Assembly: GCA_020091685.1 (NCBI GenBank)
Contig: CM034609.1
Location: forward strand, 16,380,204-16,444,203
Origin: Lutjanus erythropterus
Taxonomy: Eukaryota > Chordata > Actinopteri > Lutjaniformes > Lutjanidae
Reading direction: 5' to 3'
DNA length: 64,000 nt
Part shown: positions 51,601-64,000 of the stretch, in pieces
Position numbering within the stretch: the first letter of the stretch is position 1
How the letters are laid out: every line of letters starts with the position of its first letter
The notes under the pieces: generated by a model
Told to the model about the DNA's origin: nothing
Database searches by the model: none
What the model saw: only the letters and a program-made list of their open reading frames with translations
Position numbers and translations under genes: made by a program

Positions 51601-54600
51601 GGTGCAATCACGGAAAGGGTAAGCATTAGCAAACTGCTTGACCTCTCTGTCTGAAGCCGTTATCAAATTGCTTGTGTTGAGCAGCTACTTTTCATGATGT
51701 GATATCAGGTGTGGTGGCACTGGAGTAGTTTTATGAGTATGAATCCATGAGTACAGTATTGGGCCAATCGTGCCGGTATCGCTGCATCCATGTCAGTACG
51801 ACCGAGACAAAGCTAGAGAGAGATTTGTGTTTGTAAGCAGCTGAATGAAGACAGAGAGATACAAACGTTATTGAAATTATGAAATTATAGTGTGAAAGTA
51901 GAGAGACTTTTCTGGTGAACAATGGATCTGGAGACAAACAAAGATATGGATGGATGTCAGCGACAAGCCTCAGTTGTGTGTGTGTGTTTGTGTATGTGTG
52001 TGTGTGTGTCTGTGGGTGTGCAGGTGGGTGGCATCAAAGCCGCCAGCCAGCCACTGTGGGCCTCACTGAACAGGCTCATGTCCACAGTGTGGAGACAATC
52101 TCTGTCAGTCACATAGAGGGAGGACTGACAGTTTCACCTGCCAAACCTGCTGGCATCACTGTGGATATGTATGTGATGCTTTGCTGACAGATAGAAAGAA
52201 AACATCTCTGGGTATTTATTCCTAATATTTAGCTACTTCAATAAATTATAATATGGTGAGAAAATGCTGAAAATTGCAGGCTTTAGAGGCAAGAAGCAAC
52301 ATAACAGATATTTCACGCACAATGACCTGAATCCACGGATGTATTATAAGATACTGGACTCAAAGATGATGTCCAGTCACTTGAATGGGAATTGCTTGCT
52401 GAGCACGTAAGCCAAAAAAAGTTTTCTAGCTTCCCCATTGTGTGGCCCACTACACATGAACATTAAAAGTTTTCCACTTTACATTGGGATGAATTCACGC
52501 ACATAAAACTTCATGCATATAAAACTGAATTGTCAGAGTGAATCATAAGAGTCTAAATCACTACTATAAATAGAGTTGTGTATCATTCGCTTTTGAACTG
52601 ATGCAGTACGGTACTGATACTGACAGCTGGGATTTGGTACCAGTCCCCAATAGTACCATTTTTCAGTACTTCACTGTCTCTGTAATAACAAAATTATAAT
52701 TTCAATTGTTACAAAATAATGTCAATTTCAACATTAGCATTTAATTATTTATTTAGAGAGTTTTGCAGACCGGCAGCCTGTCAGTCTGTAACTGGGACAA
52801 CAATGTTGTTCATGTCGCAGAGGAAGCACGCGTGATTTCCTTCCTGTGATGCTGTTGTTGTTGTTACCAGAGCTATGCTTGCATACTGTAATATTTCCCC
52901 ATTAATAGTCTGTAATTCAAGCATATTGGTTTCATACTAAGGTTTTGGGCATACTAATAAATCTTACACTCTGTTCTGGTGTACTAATATCATGTTGGTA
53001 ACGAGTTTCAGGTCTTCAAAAGATTTTTTTCAGTAACAGCTCAAGTTCTCTGATGCCAAATAGACAAATGATGGCACGTCTACACACAAGCACACACTGA
53101 ACCACTCAAATACAGACCCTGGCAACCAGCCGAGGCCCGGGGTGGAAATTGGCCTCGCACAATCAATCGTGTCACTTGTAGGAACTAATCAGTCTTTTGA
53201 CACTGATAAAAACAATAATGAAGCTGTGAGCCAGTGGAAAAGAAAGGAAGACAGAAGACAGAGGGCGGAAGGGCTGACACGCGATACATCAACAGCAGCA
53301 GACGCAACGACTGTGAGGAAGGAGGGCAAGAAAAACACAGATAACAGAAAAAGCTTGTCAAAAGTCAAAGAAGCCTTGTACCTCTACTGATGTAAAAAAC
53401 AGCACAATGACCTGCTCATTATCATGTCATCTCTATTATCTCTCTGCAGCGAACACTTCATACAACAGAGAGAACTTGCAATGACAACAATGACTGTGTG
53501 TGTGTCTTCAGGCTTGGCAGGGTTACTTTAAAAATATATTCCGATATAGTTACTAATTACCTGTTTAAATATGCAGTCAGTAACCTGATCCAAGTGTCAC
53601 AATATTTAAGTAATGTAACCTGATTGCTTTTGCATGACCTCACTGTTTTGCCTGATATAATATTTCACGTTTGCTGTTCGTTTTATTGATTGTCTGTGTT
53701 TTCTGTAGCTAACATTAGCTGTTGGTCTTAGCTGCAAATGTTCTTTAAATTAGATGCTTTTCTGATTTTAAGACAAAATAACGGTGAAATTTTGGCCTAA
53801 GGAGCTGAATCCTGTAATGTTGTGTTGTATTCTAACTACATACTCCTGTTACATGTGATCCATTACTCCCCAAGCCTGGTTGTCTTTAACTGTGGCTGTT
53901 AAGGGAGAAACTGGCACTTGTATTTACTATCCATCACTGATTGAATTAGCGGGATGACATTTCCCTCTCTCTCCACCTGCAGCAGCCTGTCAGTGTTTAA
54001 TGGGCCGCTGCGTTCAGACTATCCCACTATAGCCTCATTATGTACAAGACAGATTTATAGCCTGTAAATCAGGCAGCAAACACAAACACGGAGCTGATAC
54101 TAACGGAGGCATGAAACAAGCATTAGCTGTGAGATTGTTTCATGCGCATTTGGTTTTTGTTTAAATATTAGTCTGTTTTTAAGCTCGCTGATGTTACACG
54201 AAGTGATGTGTGTGTCCGTGGCCAGCCTCCTCTCTTGGCAGCAAACGCATGTCTTGTATATCACATCATTTGTTGTGTGCCTCCTCTGATTGTACGCCTT
54301 TCTAGTCTTGTTAGTGAATTAAACATCAAAAGGCATTAGGATATCAAACACGCCACTCACATGCATGCAAATACGCCTCACATGCACACACACACACACA
54401 CACACATGCAGACGCACAGGATATGAATGAGCTCATTAGAGAGAAATGATGCAGAGAGTCAGCGATCTCCATGTGAGCTCACTGGATTAAGAGATTCAGC
54501 GATTTTTGATGATAAGATGAGAAGTCGATTATGGAGATGATGCTGTATGTACCAGCTAAGTATTTCTCTTGGGTAGAGTGATATGACTTGAAACACATAG

Positions 54601-57600
54601 TATTGTGCAACAGTTGATACCAAATTATACGGTCATAGAGAGTACAAACAGCGGAGGCGGAGGAAGTGCTCAGATTCTTAAAGTGAAAGTAGTCCTACTA
54701 CTGTAGTACAACACAAAAGTCTTAAAGTAGTCATAAAAGACCCTGTACAGAGCCATAAATTGCTTAGCGTCCTCCATCGGTAGTTCTACTGCTTCTTCAG
54801 ACTGGGGTGTCTGTCAACTGACGTCTACTGTAGCTAATAAACTGAATATTGATTAAGTACCTCAGACAAACCTCCTTCAGAAAACCCAAAGTATCCCTTT
54901 AACGAGAGAGGACCGAAGAAAAAACAAAGTTCTGACGCACAGATATCTGTTTTCTACAAGTCAAGTGTTCTGTTGATGGTAAACAAATGAATAAATATTG
55001 GATTATTAAGGGGTAAAGTATGAGACTACTTTATAAACATGGTGTGGGTGGTTATGTACTGTCTTATTAGATTATACAATCATGCTAAAGCTCACTGATT
55101 TAAACTGTAAATATATAATTTGTTATTAAGTGGGTGTTTTAGTGTTACAAGGTTGATGACATTTCTGAGAAATTATGAATAATTTAACCCTTTTTTTTTT
55201 GCCTTGAACAGTTATTTAAAGGAAAAGTTTAGAGGAGAAAATGTCTCTCATGGATCTCACGGACATCTGACATGTGACAAGGTTGGAAGACACTGGTTAA
55301 AGATCTGATGATGCTTTGTATTTTAGATTCTTTTTATAGATATATGATGTAATTTTTTAAATCTGAAAAATAACCACTAGCTATATCCGTAACACAAATG
55401 TAGTGATACAGTATTTTACGGGAAGCGTGATGGAGTAGAAGTGTAAGATAGTTGAAAAGTTGAGTTGTGAATCAAACTCTTTGAAAAGTTTTGAAAAAAA
55501 AAAAAGTTTCCCGACCAATAATCTTTTATTGAGATGATTTACTTTACCTCTTTTTAAAAACAGAGAAAAACAGAGGACTGTATTTCAATAAATACATTTA
55601 TTACAGTGAAAGTGAATAATGGTTAATAATTAATTTAATGTTTTCAATTCCAACCAAATAATGACAAACTGGGTTTACAGCTCACTGTGAACAACTTTTG
55701 AAAGACAGATTTCTTTTGGTTTATAAAATTCAAAGATTCATGTTTATCTGAAGATGAAAAATAAATCATCTCAATAAAAGATTATAGGTCAGCAAAACTT
55801 TCAGTTTCAGCTTATTTTTGAGTTTGACTGAAGTCAGGTGCCTTGAAATTCTGAGTTTTCTCAACAGTAAAATTTGTACTTAAGTATCTAAATAAATGTA
55901 TTTAGCTACTTTCCACTGCTGGCAGTGAAATCAAACCGAGCAGACACAGGTGTGGAGCCCTTAATCCTTCCCTGTCGCGCTCTAATTAACAGTAGAGGCG
56001 AGATCCTGTGTTCAGATGCATTGACACTACCCGTCTGAACACCTCACAACCTTTTATCACAACCCAACTTTCATCATCAAACACAGCATTTAATTAGACT
56101 GAGGAGGATATGAGGCTTCCTTTTATATGCCTGCGCGTGTGAATGTGTGTGGGCCTCTGTCTGCAGCTCAGCCTTTGTTGCTGTATTCACACAGGGGCCA
56201 AACGGGGGGCTTTCAACCTGTGAGAGTATCATCACTTCCTGGGTGCTCCGCCACCTGACTGGAGGTCTGTGCGGCTGCGGTTGTCAGGCTTCATTAAGAG
56301 TCACCAGTGGTGATAACTCCATCTCTACTCTGTGGTAATTGAACTAAACGGTTGCAAGAGAGGCTGAGCTGTTCAGAGGATAGTTGACTTTGTCAAGAGG
56401 TAGTGGAGAATCCCACTTAGAGTAATAGGAGTCCAGACCCGCCACAAACAGCTACATACAGTATACAAACACCTGCAACTCCAGCTTTCACACACACAGA
56501 AGCGCACAGAAAGTGTGTCCTCTTGTGTTGACTAACTAATTTATTGATTGATTTATTCACTTGGGGGGATTTGGCATCCAGGGAGACTTAAGTTAAACTT
56601 TGAGGAAAGACATAGGCTATGATACCCATTTTACATGGCAAAATATTAAAACTTTTCTTTTTTTTTTGTTTGTACAAAAATGTTAAATGAAAATAAAAAT
56701 GTTTTTTAAAAAAAAGTTATTTATGTCTATTTTCTTCTGAAAAAAAATTGGCTGAAATTGGAGATATATGGTATGAATCGACAAATCCACAATATGGTAC
56801 AAAAAATCATTTTGACTGAAATTGTGATTGTGTTATGTAATATGACTGATGGGAATGATCATTTTTGGATTCCAAATCTTATTTTTTTTAAATTTTAGAC
56901 TATTAAAACCATGATGATGAAATATCAGCACCAAATGAACATTTTTCTGCCTACGCATCTCTGCAGCACTACAGTACTTCATTAACATGCTTTTTCCTCT
57001 TTCAAAAAAAATGTGATGTGGTTCTGGTTCTGTAATTTGGATATTTAACTTGGCCATACTGTAATTTTGAAAATGAAAATTGTGCAGCCTTGCTCAGTAA
57101 TGATCAGGGGAAATGTCTGTATATTTTACCTATGAGGTGTATGATACCCTTTTACTGAACATAATAAAAACATGATCTTTGAAACAATAATTGATATTTA
57201 TTGAATAAAAACATCATCTCTGTGAAGGAACTGTTGTCTTTGATTGACGTCTCTTTCCTGTCATGATGGGCCTCAAGCCTACAAAGGCTGCCTCCAGGAA
57301 GAAGAAAATGCCTGGATCTTTCAAATGTTCACAGATATGTTTTCCCTTTCGTATCAAACGATTGTAGCTGCTGTAATGTTACTGTGCACTTCTCACGTGA
57401 AGTTGCAGGGCTTTTTTTCCCCTTCCGACAATCCTGAATCTGATCAGCATTTCTTGCTTTATTGTTGACATCTACCCAGTGCACGCTGTTCGTTTCTCAT
57501 TTAGAAGCTTTAATCTACTCACAAGTGTTTTAATTGATCTGCATATGAAGCTTAGTGCAAAGTTAAATGTGTAAAGAGATAAGATGGAGCCTCTGTTAAT

Positions 57601-60600
57601 GTTTTCCTCACACGTGTGTTAATTGACCTTGATGTGAAGCAAATGAAGTGCATAATGATATAACACTAGTTTCTAAAGCGATAATACGAAGCCCTCGCTT
57701 CTCGTAAAAAAAAAAAAAAAAGTAGTGGTGGCCATATTTCATACTGCCTCTTCTAATTGGTTATGGGGGAAACACTGTATACACACTCCTGTTTTCATTA
57801 TATTACATAATATGTGGACTGCACTGACCTAAAAGCTGCAAAAGAGGACTTGTGACCAGATGATTACAGGACCAGCAGAATAAATCTGGATAGAGAAGAA
57901 GCAGCCTCATATGGTGCCTTTGAGCCAGACCCCTGACCCTTTAACCCCCATCTGCTCCAGTGGAGCCGCAGAGACCATCAGATTCGAATGTGGTTGTACT
58001 GGGAAGAAGAGAACATTGCTCTCAGGGTAAAATTAACAAACAGCAGCAGTCAGAGAAGAAATAAGTGACGCAGGTGCTGTATGTCTCAGCGATCCTGCAA
58101 AGGATCAGTGTCACTCCTGATTTTTCTCTCTTATCTGAGACTACAAACATGTCCAATTATGAAAACATCACAGTCAGGAATTAACTGAATCTAAAAACAC
58201 CACATTATGCAGAAAAGGGAAACAACGAGGCGACCTTTAGCGAGCAGGTAGAGCTAAAAATAATGAGGTGAGAAGAAGCCGACACGCAGAGAATAATTGC
58301 TGGCTAAGAATATCCATAAAGTGTTCATTCTCACTTTTCCTGTTTGTGGTCGACACTTCCATCTCAGTTCAACAGTGAATAATTATACAGATTGTTGCAA
58401 CTGTACGTACAAAGGATGATTTTCACATGGGGCAGTTTTACAAGGACGCAAGCCAACTATTACCATACAGTTAGAAAAGTTAAAAAAAGAAGACAGAACA
58501 ACAACAAAACTTTTCAGGTCATCTATCACCTGCCTTCCCATGGTGCTTTGTAACAGTCCCCATCCCCCCCCCCCACTGTGTTTATTAAAGCTTTGACTTA
58601 CAAGAGAACTGGACAACTGGCTTTAACATGCCTGCACGTTAATCACTGCGACATCGCCACGGAAACCAAGGAGGACAGGCCCCAGGAGGCCATCTCTTTT
58701 GCACGGAAACTATATTTAACCAATGCACAATATAAACACTGAAGGAAAGGTGCACTTGCAAAACTACAGCTGTAAAAAGAGCAGTCATGTGCACACAGGA
58801 CTATTTTCACAGGAGACAACAAAACTAAAATAATAAGAGCGCTGTATTATTTATATCAATCAAAGTCACGTGACGTGTTGATGTTGCAGTTTAGTTTCCT
58901 TTAACAAGAGCTAAGTTAAACTCTGGATCAGTTGCTTTAGTAACATATCCTGCTTGCTGGCAGGTTTTCTTCAACAAATCCTGAGTTTTTCTCTTTCCTT
59001 TCCCTCTTACAGAACCACACTGTTCCATTTTCCTCACTGATTCAGTCTGCATCAATGAACGCATTAATTTGTGGAGGTTTACTCTTTTTCAGAATTAAAA
59101 TCTAAAACCTCTGCATGTCCTTTGTCTGAGTAGTTCTTTAGTTGCTTTTTACACCGTGACCCGCAGGTGACAGTTTGTTTGAGCAGTTCCACTGCAATGT
59201 TTACTGCACTAAAGTGTAAATTTTAAATCAGTGCAAAGCCTTGTAGGATCAATGAATAATTATCTCTGTCAGTCATGATGTGACTGTCATATATAACATT
59301 GTAGATGACATAATATAATATTGGAGATTATATGTTAATATTTCTGGGTGAGTTCTTTTAAATAGGCAGCGTATAGTGCGTACATTTTTTTTTCAGTGAC
59401 AATGTTAAAAGAGCTGAAATAAAGCCACTGAACGCTGCTGAGATGTCAAGATCCAAGCTTAACTCTGAGTGAACATCCCCTGACTTAATAATAATTCATA
59501 CTTGATTGAACTGACTGATCAGCTGCTCTGAAACTGAAGAGTTCATGGGTCTGTGTCTTCCAAAGCCTTTTTTTCTGAGGTATATTTATCATTTAGCATT
59601 TTTCATTGTGTCTGTTGCATTTTTTTCGGGTTGCCGAGAGCTGAAAAATGTACGACTGGGGTCAAATGCTGCGCTCGTCAGTGTCCACCACTATCCACTG
59701 TCCAATCACAGTGAAGGCAGGGTGGGACAAACAGGCTGCCACAATTGTGTGCTGCTCATATCCCTTGAACTGTGCTCCATCTAAACACAGCTCTTGAACC
59801 AAACAATGAAGCTCACCGAGATGCTTCCTTGCCCACAAAATGTCAGGAACCTACACACACCAGTGGGTCCTATGTGAGTCAGCCTTCCCTTCATCCAGAG
59901 CAACAGTCAAAGCAAATAGGCTACTCTACCCCGGGGCTACAGTTTTACATTCCCACCTGAGTGTTTTCAAAAGAGCGCCTGATGTTTTAAGCCAGGAAGA
60001 AACACGTTGGTGCACAGAGGGCCTAACATCTCAGGGTTCATCCACTCAGTGTTCAAAGTCAGGGTCAGAGTTTGTTAAACCCGCTGTCAGGAACACCCCA
60101 CTGAGCTGGGAGTAACATTACACAATCTGCTGTGACGCATGAGCCTGTGTGTGCATGTGCCTATAGCGGTGAAAACATCGTTAAGCTCCTGATACTTTAC
60201 ACATCCTTCAAATTACGATCAGCACCCGCAGGATTTGATAACGATCATCTGCGTGATAAATCCTTCATCTTCTGTGTTGATGAGCACAGCTTCACATATT
60301 TGTAGTCTGTGTTGCGTCAACAAGCAAAAACAAACCCAGGAAATTGCAGAATGCATATCCAGCCTATAGAAGAGATAGATAGCTAAAACCCATATCAGCA
60401 TGGGATGTAATTACACACATGGTAATCCTCACCAGCCATCTGTGACATTAATGTATGTGGAGGATGATGGGATGGTATGGACATGTTAAATTCACTTTGT
60501 GCGATCATTATTTTGAGTACAGCAGTAACAACGTACTCACTCTGTTTACAATGCCAATATATAACATATATTACTCCTGTTGTGTTTGTGCAGGAGAGTA

Positions 60601-60971
60601 TTAATATAGATTGGTTCACCTACTATATACTTATCATATATCATTTATCATTTTCTCACATTGCAGCATTTTTGTTGCCGAGTTTTTAGTGAGTCCCATC
60701 AAGTGTCAGTCAACTGTTGCCATGTGAGGCTTCAGTCTTAGACAGTTTCTATAAATATGTACAAAAACATTTTTATGTCCTTTTGAAAAGTGGAAAAAAC
60801 TGCACAACAGCTGTAGCATCCTAAAATTTCAGCTCCACTTTAAGGTGTGCGTGTGTCATCTAAATACGTAAACAGATATTCCGGTGTCCTCTGTCCTTCT
60901 GCTGGATGCCTCTGTGTGTGTGTGTGTGATGTGATGTGATGTGTCCTAAACCATCTGACATTCAGGCTGTG

Positions 60972-60992
60972 TGTGTGTGTGTGTGTGTGTTT
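60972..60992. repeat. (GT)n microsatellites
   Basis: A short GT run. Similar short runs lie at about 60912-60927 and 61128-61146. Confidence 0.85.
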
Positions 60993-61649
60993 ACATCTAT
61001 CTTGCATGCACTAGCATGTGTGTGTGGATTATGTCAGATGCCCTGTAGCTGGCAGAGAAACCATTCTGGCCCCTGATGTTTCTGTCCGGCGTCCAAATAG
61101 CAGACGATTACTGCTGTGCCACTTGATTGTGTGTGTGTGTGTGTGTGGATGCAAACGTGTATCCCTTCACTATTTACATCTCTGCAATTACATAAGCAAC
61201 ACAGCTGCTCTCTGCCTCTTGTTTTTTTTTCAGTACAAGTGCCGAATATGCAGCTTTCCTCCTGTCAGTTTATAATATTCACCTCCTCCATCCAGCTAAA
61301 AGCCCCTATGGTACTTGTTGACTGGAGGTTTTCAGAAGAGTTATGCAGCATTAGGATGAAGCCAAAAGATCAACAGCTGGCGTAACAGTGGGCTGCTAAT
61401 CCAAAAGGTGTTAGTGATATGGGAACATCCTCATATGGCTTATCCATACGTACTATACTCTCATGATTAGACAGAAGGACATGTCACTGATGATATGAGA
61501 GTGTGTGGGTCTTAGATAAGATGAACCTCTGACCTGCGGCTGTACAATTCACTTAAGATGAGCATATATGGCTTCAGTGTGCCAATACTTTTAATCCTCC
61601 TGCATCAAGTGTGTCTGTTACTGTGGCTACATGTGACCGGTCACAGCCA

Positions 61650-62110
61650 TTAAAGGGATAGTTCGGATTATTTGAAGAGGGCTTGTATGAGGTACTTATG
61701 GATAGTCAGTGTATTCGCTGCAGTAGATGGTGGGTGGGCACGCCCCCTGTTCAGAGAGGCAGAGAGGCGGATCAGCACAGAAGCTAAGCAATGAACTCCT
61801 GTGGACATGGTCAGCAACAAAAGGTATTTTAGACACTTTAAAAAGTTCAACCTACAAAAACTTAATATTGGTTCAAGTGTGTGCTAGGTTTAGAATATTT
61901 TCACCTCTCCACTTTGTCATCAGACAGCCTTTTCTGATGGGAAACCATCGTTAAACCGCATGTCGCTCTCTCCATACCAACTAAACTCCATAGACAAAAC
62001 CAGTCATTTTACCTTGCAGAAAACAGGAGTTGTTGGTCTACCACTGCCTTAATCTATCAGTTTGTTTGTGTTATTGTGTCACTGTGGTGAATCCAAACTA
62101 TCTTTTTAAA
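61650..62110 (+). mobile_element. MITE family C, copy 2
   Basis: The left end is 'ttaaagggatagttcggatt'; the right end is 'aatccaaactatctttttaa', an inverted match at 16-17 of 20 bases. The element is about 460 bp and collinear with the copy at 41978. The ends fit a TTAA-type target site; I cannot tell whether that is the target or part of the ends. Confidence 0.75.
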
Positions 62111-62223
62111 TCACCAAAGTCACACAATAACACAAACAAACTAACAGATGGAGGCAACAACTCTAGTCCCCTGCAAGGTAAAATGATTGTTTTGCTGATG
62201 GAGTTTGGTTGGTTTGGAGAGAG
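61966..62223. repeat. Long inverted repeat from two MITE parts
   Basis: The left arm (61966-62090) and right arm (62111-62223) are reverse complements over most of their length, around a 20-base centre. The right arm is a partial inverted copy of the right part of MITE family C, head to head with the first. Confidence 0.8.
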
Positions 62224-63257
62224 TGGTATTCAGCTAATATAACAGCGGCAAACAAAGGCTGCCTATCAGCAAGGTAAACAGATTTTCAGTGCCATTTACA
62301 GATAACAGTGGTTGTCCCACATTAGCAACAAGGAAACAAGCTAATTCCCGTCTGTCCATCAGGTCACACTGTAAACTTTATCACCTTTGGACTGTACTCT
62401 GTTGTCAAACTGTCCTCATTAGATTTAACGACATCTTTATGACAAGTCAAAATGGTAGCACTTTAGCTGAAGTCCAGGATATTATTCATGATGCTGTTGC
62501 AGAAGCATTTGACAATGTTATAAGACTTAATGACATCTTTATGACAACTCTGTACCACTTTAATTGCGTCGAAGGAAAATATTCACAACACACTGATAAT
62601 GGCCTCATGACAGCCACAGCAGTGTCAAAACCAACCACATATGACAGTTTAATGTTATGTTAAAACATAAAGCTAAACATTCCTTAAAGTCTGATAATGT
62701 CACGTTATCTTAAAAAAGACATATTTGTCTTGTACTGAAAGGATTGATTGTGCATCCATAAATACTGTACTGCAGTCCAGATAGCAAGTTGGAGCCATAA
62801 ACAGAATATTAACTTGGTTGAAATCCTATTTAATATATGATCTATTTTTGAAGCAAGTTGTTTTCCCCTTTCCCTCCTCCTGAGACTGGAGGAAGCTCAG
62901 GCAGGAACACTTCTCATTCTGAAATTGCTCAATTTTACAGTTATGAACATCTACTCCTTCTAAAAGATTATTAAGGATTTCTTACGACTCATAAAGAGAC
63001 ACTTACTAATTTCAGCGAACACTCAGCATTAATTTGAAGTTTAATCAATCATGAAACTGATGAAAAATAACTCAAGTTATAGGCTTTCAGAGGAGCATTT
63101 TAATTGAGCATATGTTCTTAATCTGATGAAATACCATGGTCATTCTATTATTTACTGAAATAAATCGATTACAGATTTACCCTTATGACAACAGTCAAAA
63201 AAACATTCATAAAGGCTCCTCTAGGTTCATGAAAGTGTCATGACAGTCTTATGCACA

Positions 63258-63282
63258 CCCCTTCCAATAAAGTGTTACCCAT
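63258..63282 (-). repeat. Solo repeat end 'aataaagtgttaccc'
   Basis: The sequence 'aataaagtgttaccc' at 63268-63282 is the inverse of 'gggtaacactttatt' at 33191-33205. Such words occur at the ends of a common fish repeat. Here each is alone, so only fragments remain. Confidence 0.4.
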
Positions 63283-64000
63283 TAATTCTTACAATGGCTG
63301 TCAAAGTCATAATCACATACAGTCTGCAGTGTAATGATATCAATTTTCCATTATAATATGCAGCCATACTCTGCTCTGACCTTTCGCCTCCATCATCTTA
63401 ATGAATATTAGAGACTAAAATCCAGTACAACTGTCTGATTCACTGCCTTTGTCGATTTCCCATTAACGATATCCACTCACAGTCCCACGAGGTGCACGAG
63501 GCGCTAACCTGCTGTGACATTTAGATGATAAAAAATAATGAGGACATGAGAATGTAGCAGAAATACACATCCTTACATAAGACACACCTGACAAGCCCAC
63601 TCATGACACAAATGTCCAATTACACACATGACTCGTGTGAATGCGTGAATATTTCTCACATCCGCTTTAATATGGCACGTCTGAACTGATCGATCGTCTG
63701 ATAAGGTGGCGGTGGCAGCTGACGTGATTGCGTTCGAGACATTTAGAGAATATTAGAGGTTTGGGCTGATCTATTCTTGTCAGGATGGGCGTCTCAGACA
63801 GGGCTGACTAATGATCCGACGGGCTCGGCCACTGCAGGAGGGATCAGTGACGGCTTAATGAGGCCATAGGCCTTCTGTGCTTACAGAGATAGAGGCAGAG
63901 GGAGGAGGACGGTGTGGTGTGAGACACAGAGAGGAAAAGAGAAGGTAAAATGAGCAGAAAAGAGAGATGCGCTGTAAAAACCAGAAGAGAGGAAATGGTG

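Noticed and set aside
62289-62663. 124-codon plus-strand open frame
   Set aside because: It contains an internal repeat (a block around 'cgacatctttatgacaa' occurs twice) and lies in repeat-derived DNA. No similarity to a known protein was recognised.
63470-63530. Candidate upstream prkca exon near the right end
   Set aside because: Minus-strand CACAG and Cys/His codons drew attention, but the translation does not give the C1A block (HKRCHEFVTF) in any frame.

Overview
This window is eukaryotic, from a ray-finned (teleost) fish genome. It carries split exons with GT-AG introns, many (CA)n/(GT)n and tetranucleotide microsatellites, Tc1-like transposon remains and several short inverted-repeat elements of a kind I associate with teleost genomes. 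Species cannot be assigned from sequence alone; a percomorph is my guess.

One protein-coding gene can be read with confidence. It is the 3' two thirds of a conventional protein kinase C alpha gene (prkca; prkcaa or prkcab cannot be told apart here), on the minus strand. Fourteen consecutive coding exons lie between 44245 and 5666. They join in phase without a stop into 576 codons plus TGA, matching residues 97-672 of the human protein with the same key-residue numbering: C1B zinc finger, C2 domain with five calcium-binding aspartates, V3 hinge, kinase domain, and C-tail with turn motif, hydrophobic motif and a C-terminal PDZ ligand (S-V-V). By comparison with the 17-exon human gene these are exons 4-17. 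Exons 1-3 (start codon, pseudosubstrate, C1A) are not found and should lie beyond 64000, the visible 19.8 kb being part of a large intron 3.

Layout, left to right: 1-940 is featureless intergenic DNA. About 944-1200 is a CpG-richer segment with a minus-strand splice donor, possibly the first exon of the next gene downstream. From 1887 (AATAAA on the minus strand) to 5665 is the probable 3'UTR. The kinase-domain exons fall between 5666 and 17076, intron 8 is 8.9 kb, C2 and V3 exons are at 25955-27668, intron 5 is 11.8 kb, C1B exons are at 39420-39548 and 44134-44245, and intron 3 runs to the end.

The large introns hold a dense layer of mobile-element remains: three Tc1-like copies, two GGTTC-rich inverted-repeat elements, a probable hAT-type MITE with a visible target duplication, an 815-bp element with perfect 15-bp ends, a MITE pair arranged as a long inverted repeat, an L1-like fragment, and two dispersed repeat families of three copies each. 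I found no tRNA, rRNA or CRISPR and no second convincing protein-coding gene. I see no undescribed biological system; the points most worth checking are repeat-borne nuclear-receptor-like sites, microsatellites beside splice donors, and possible hairpins.
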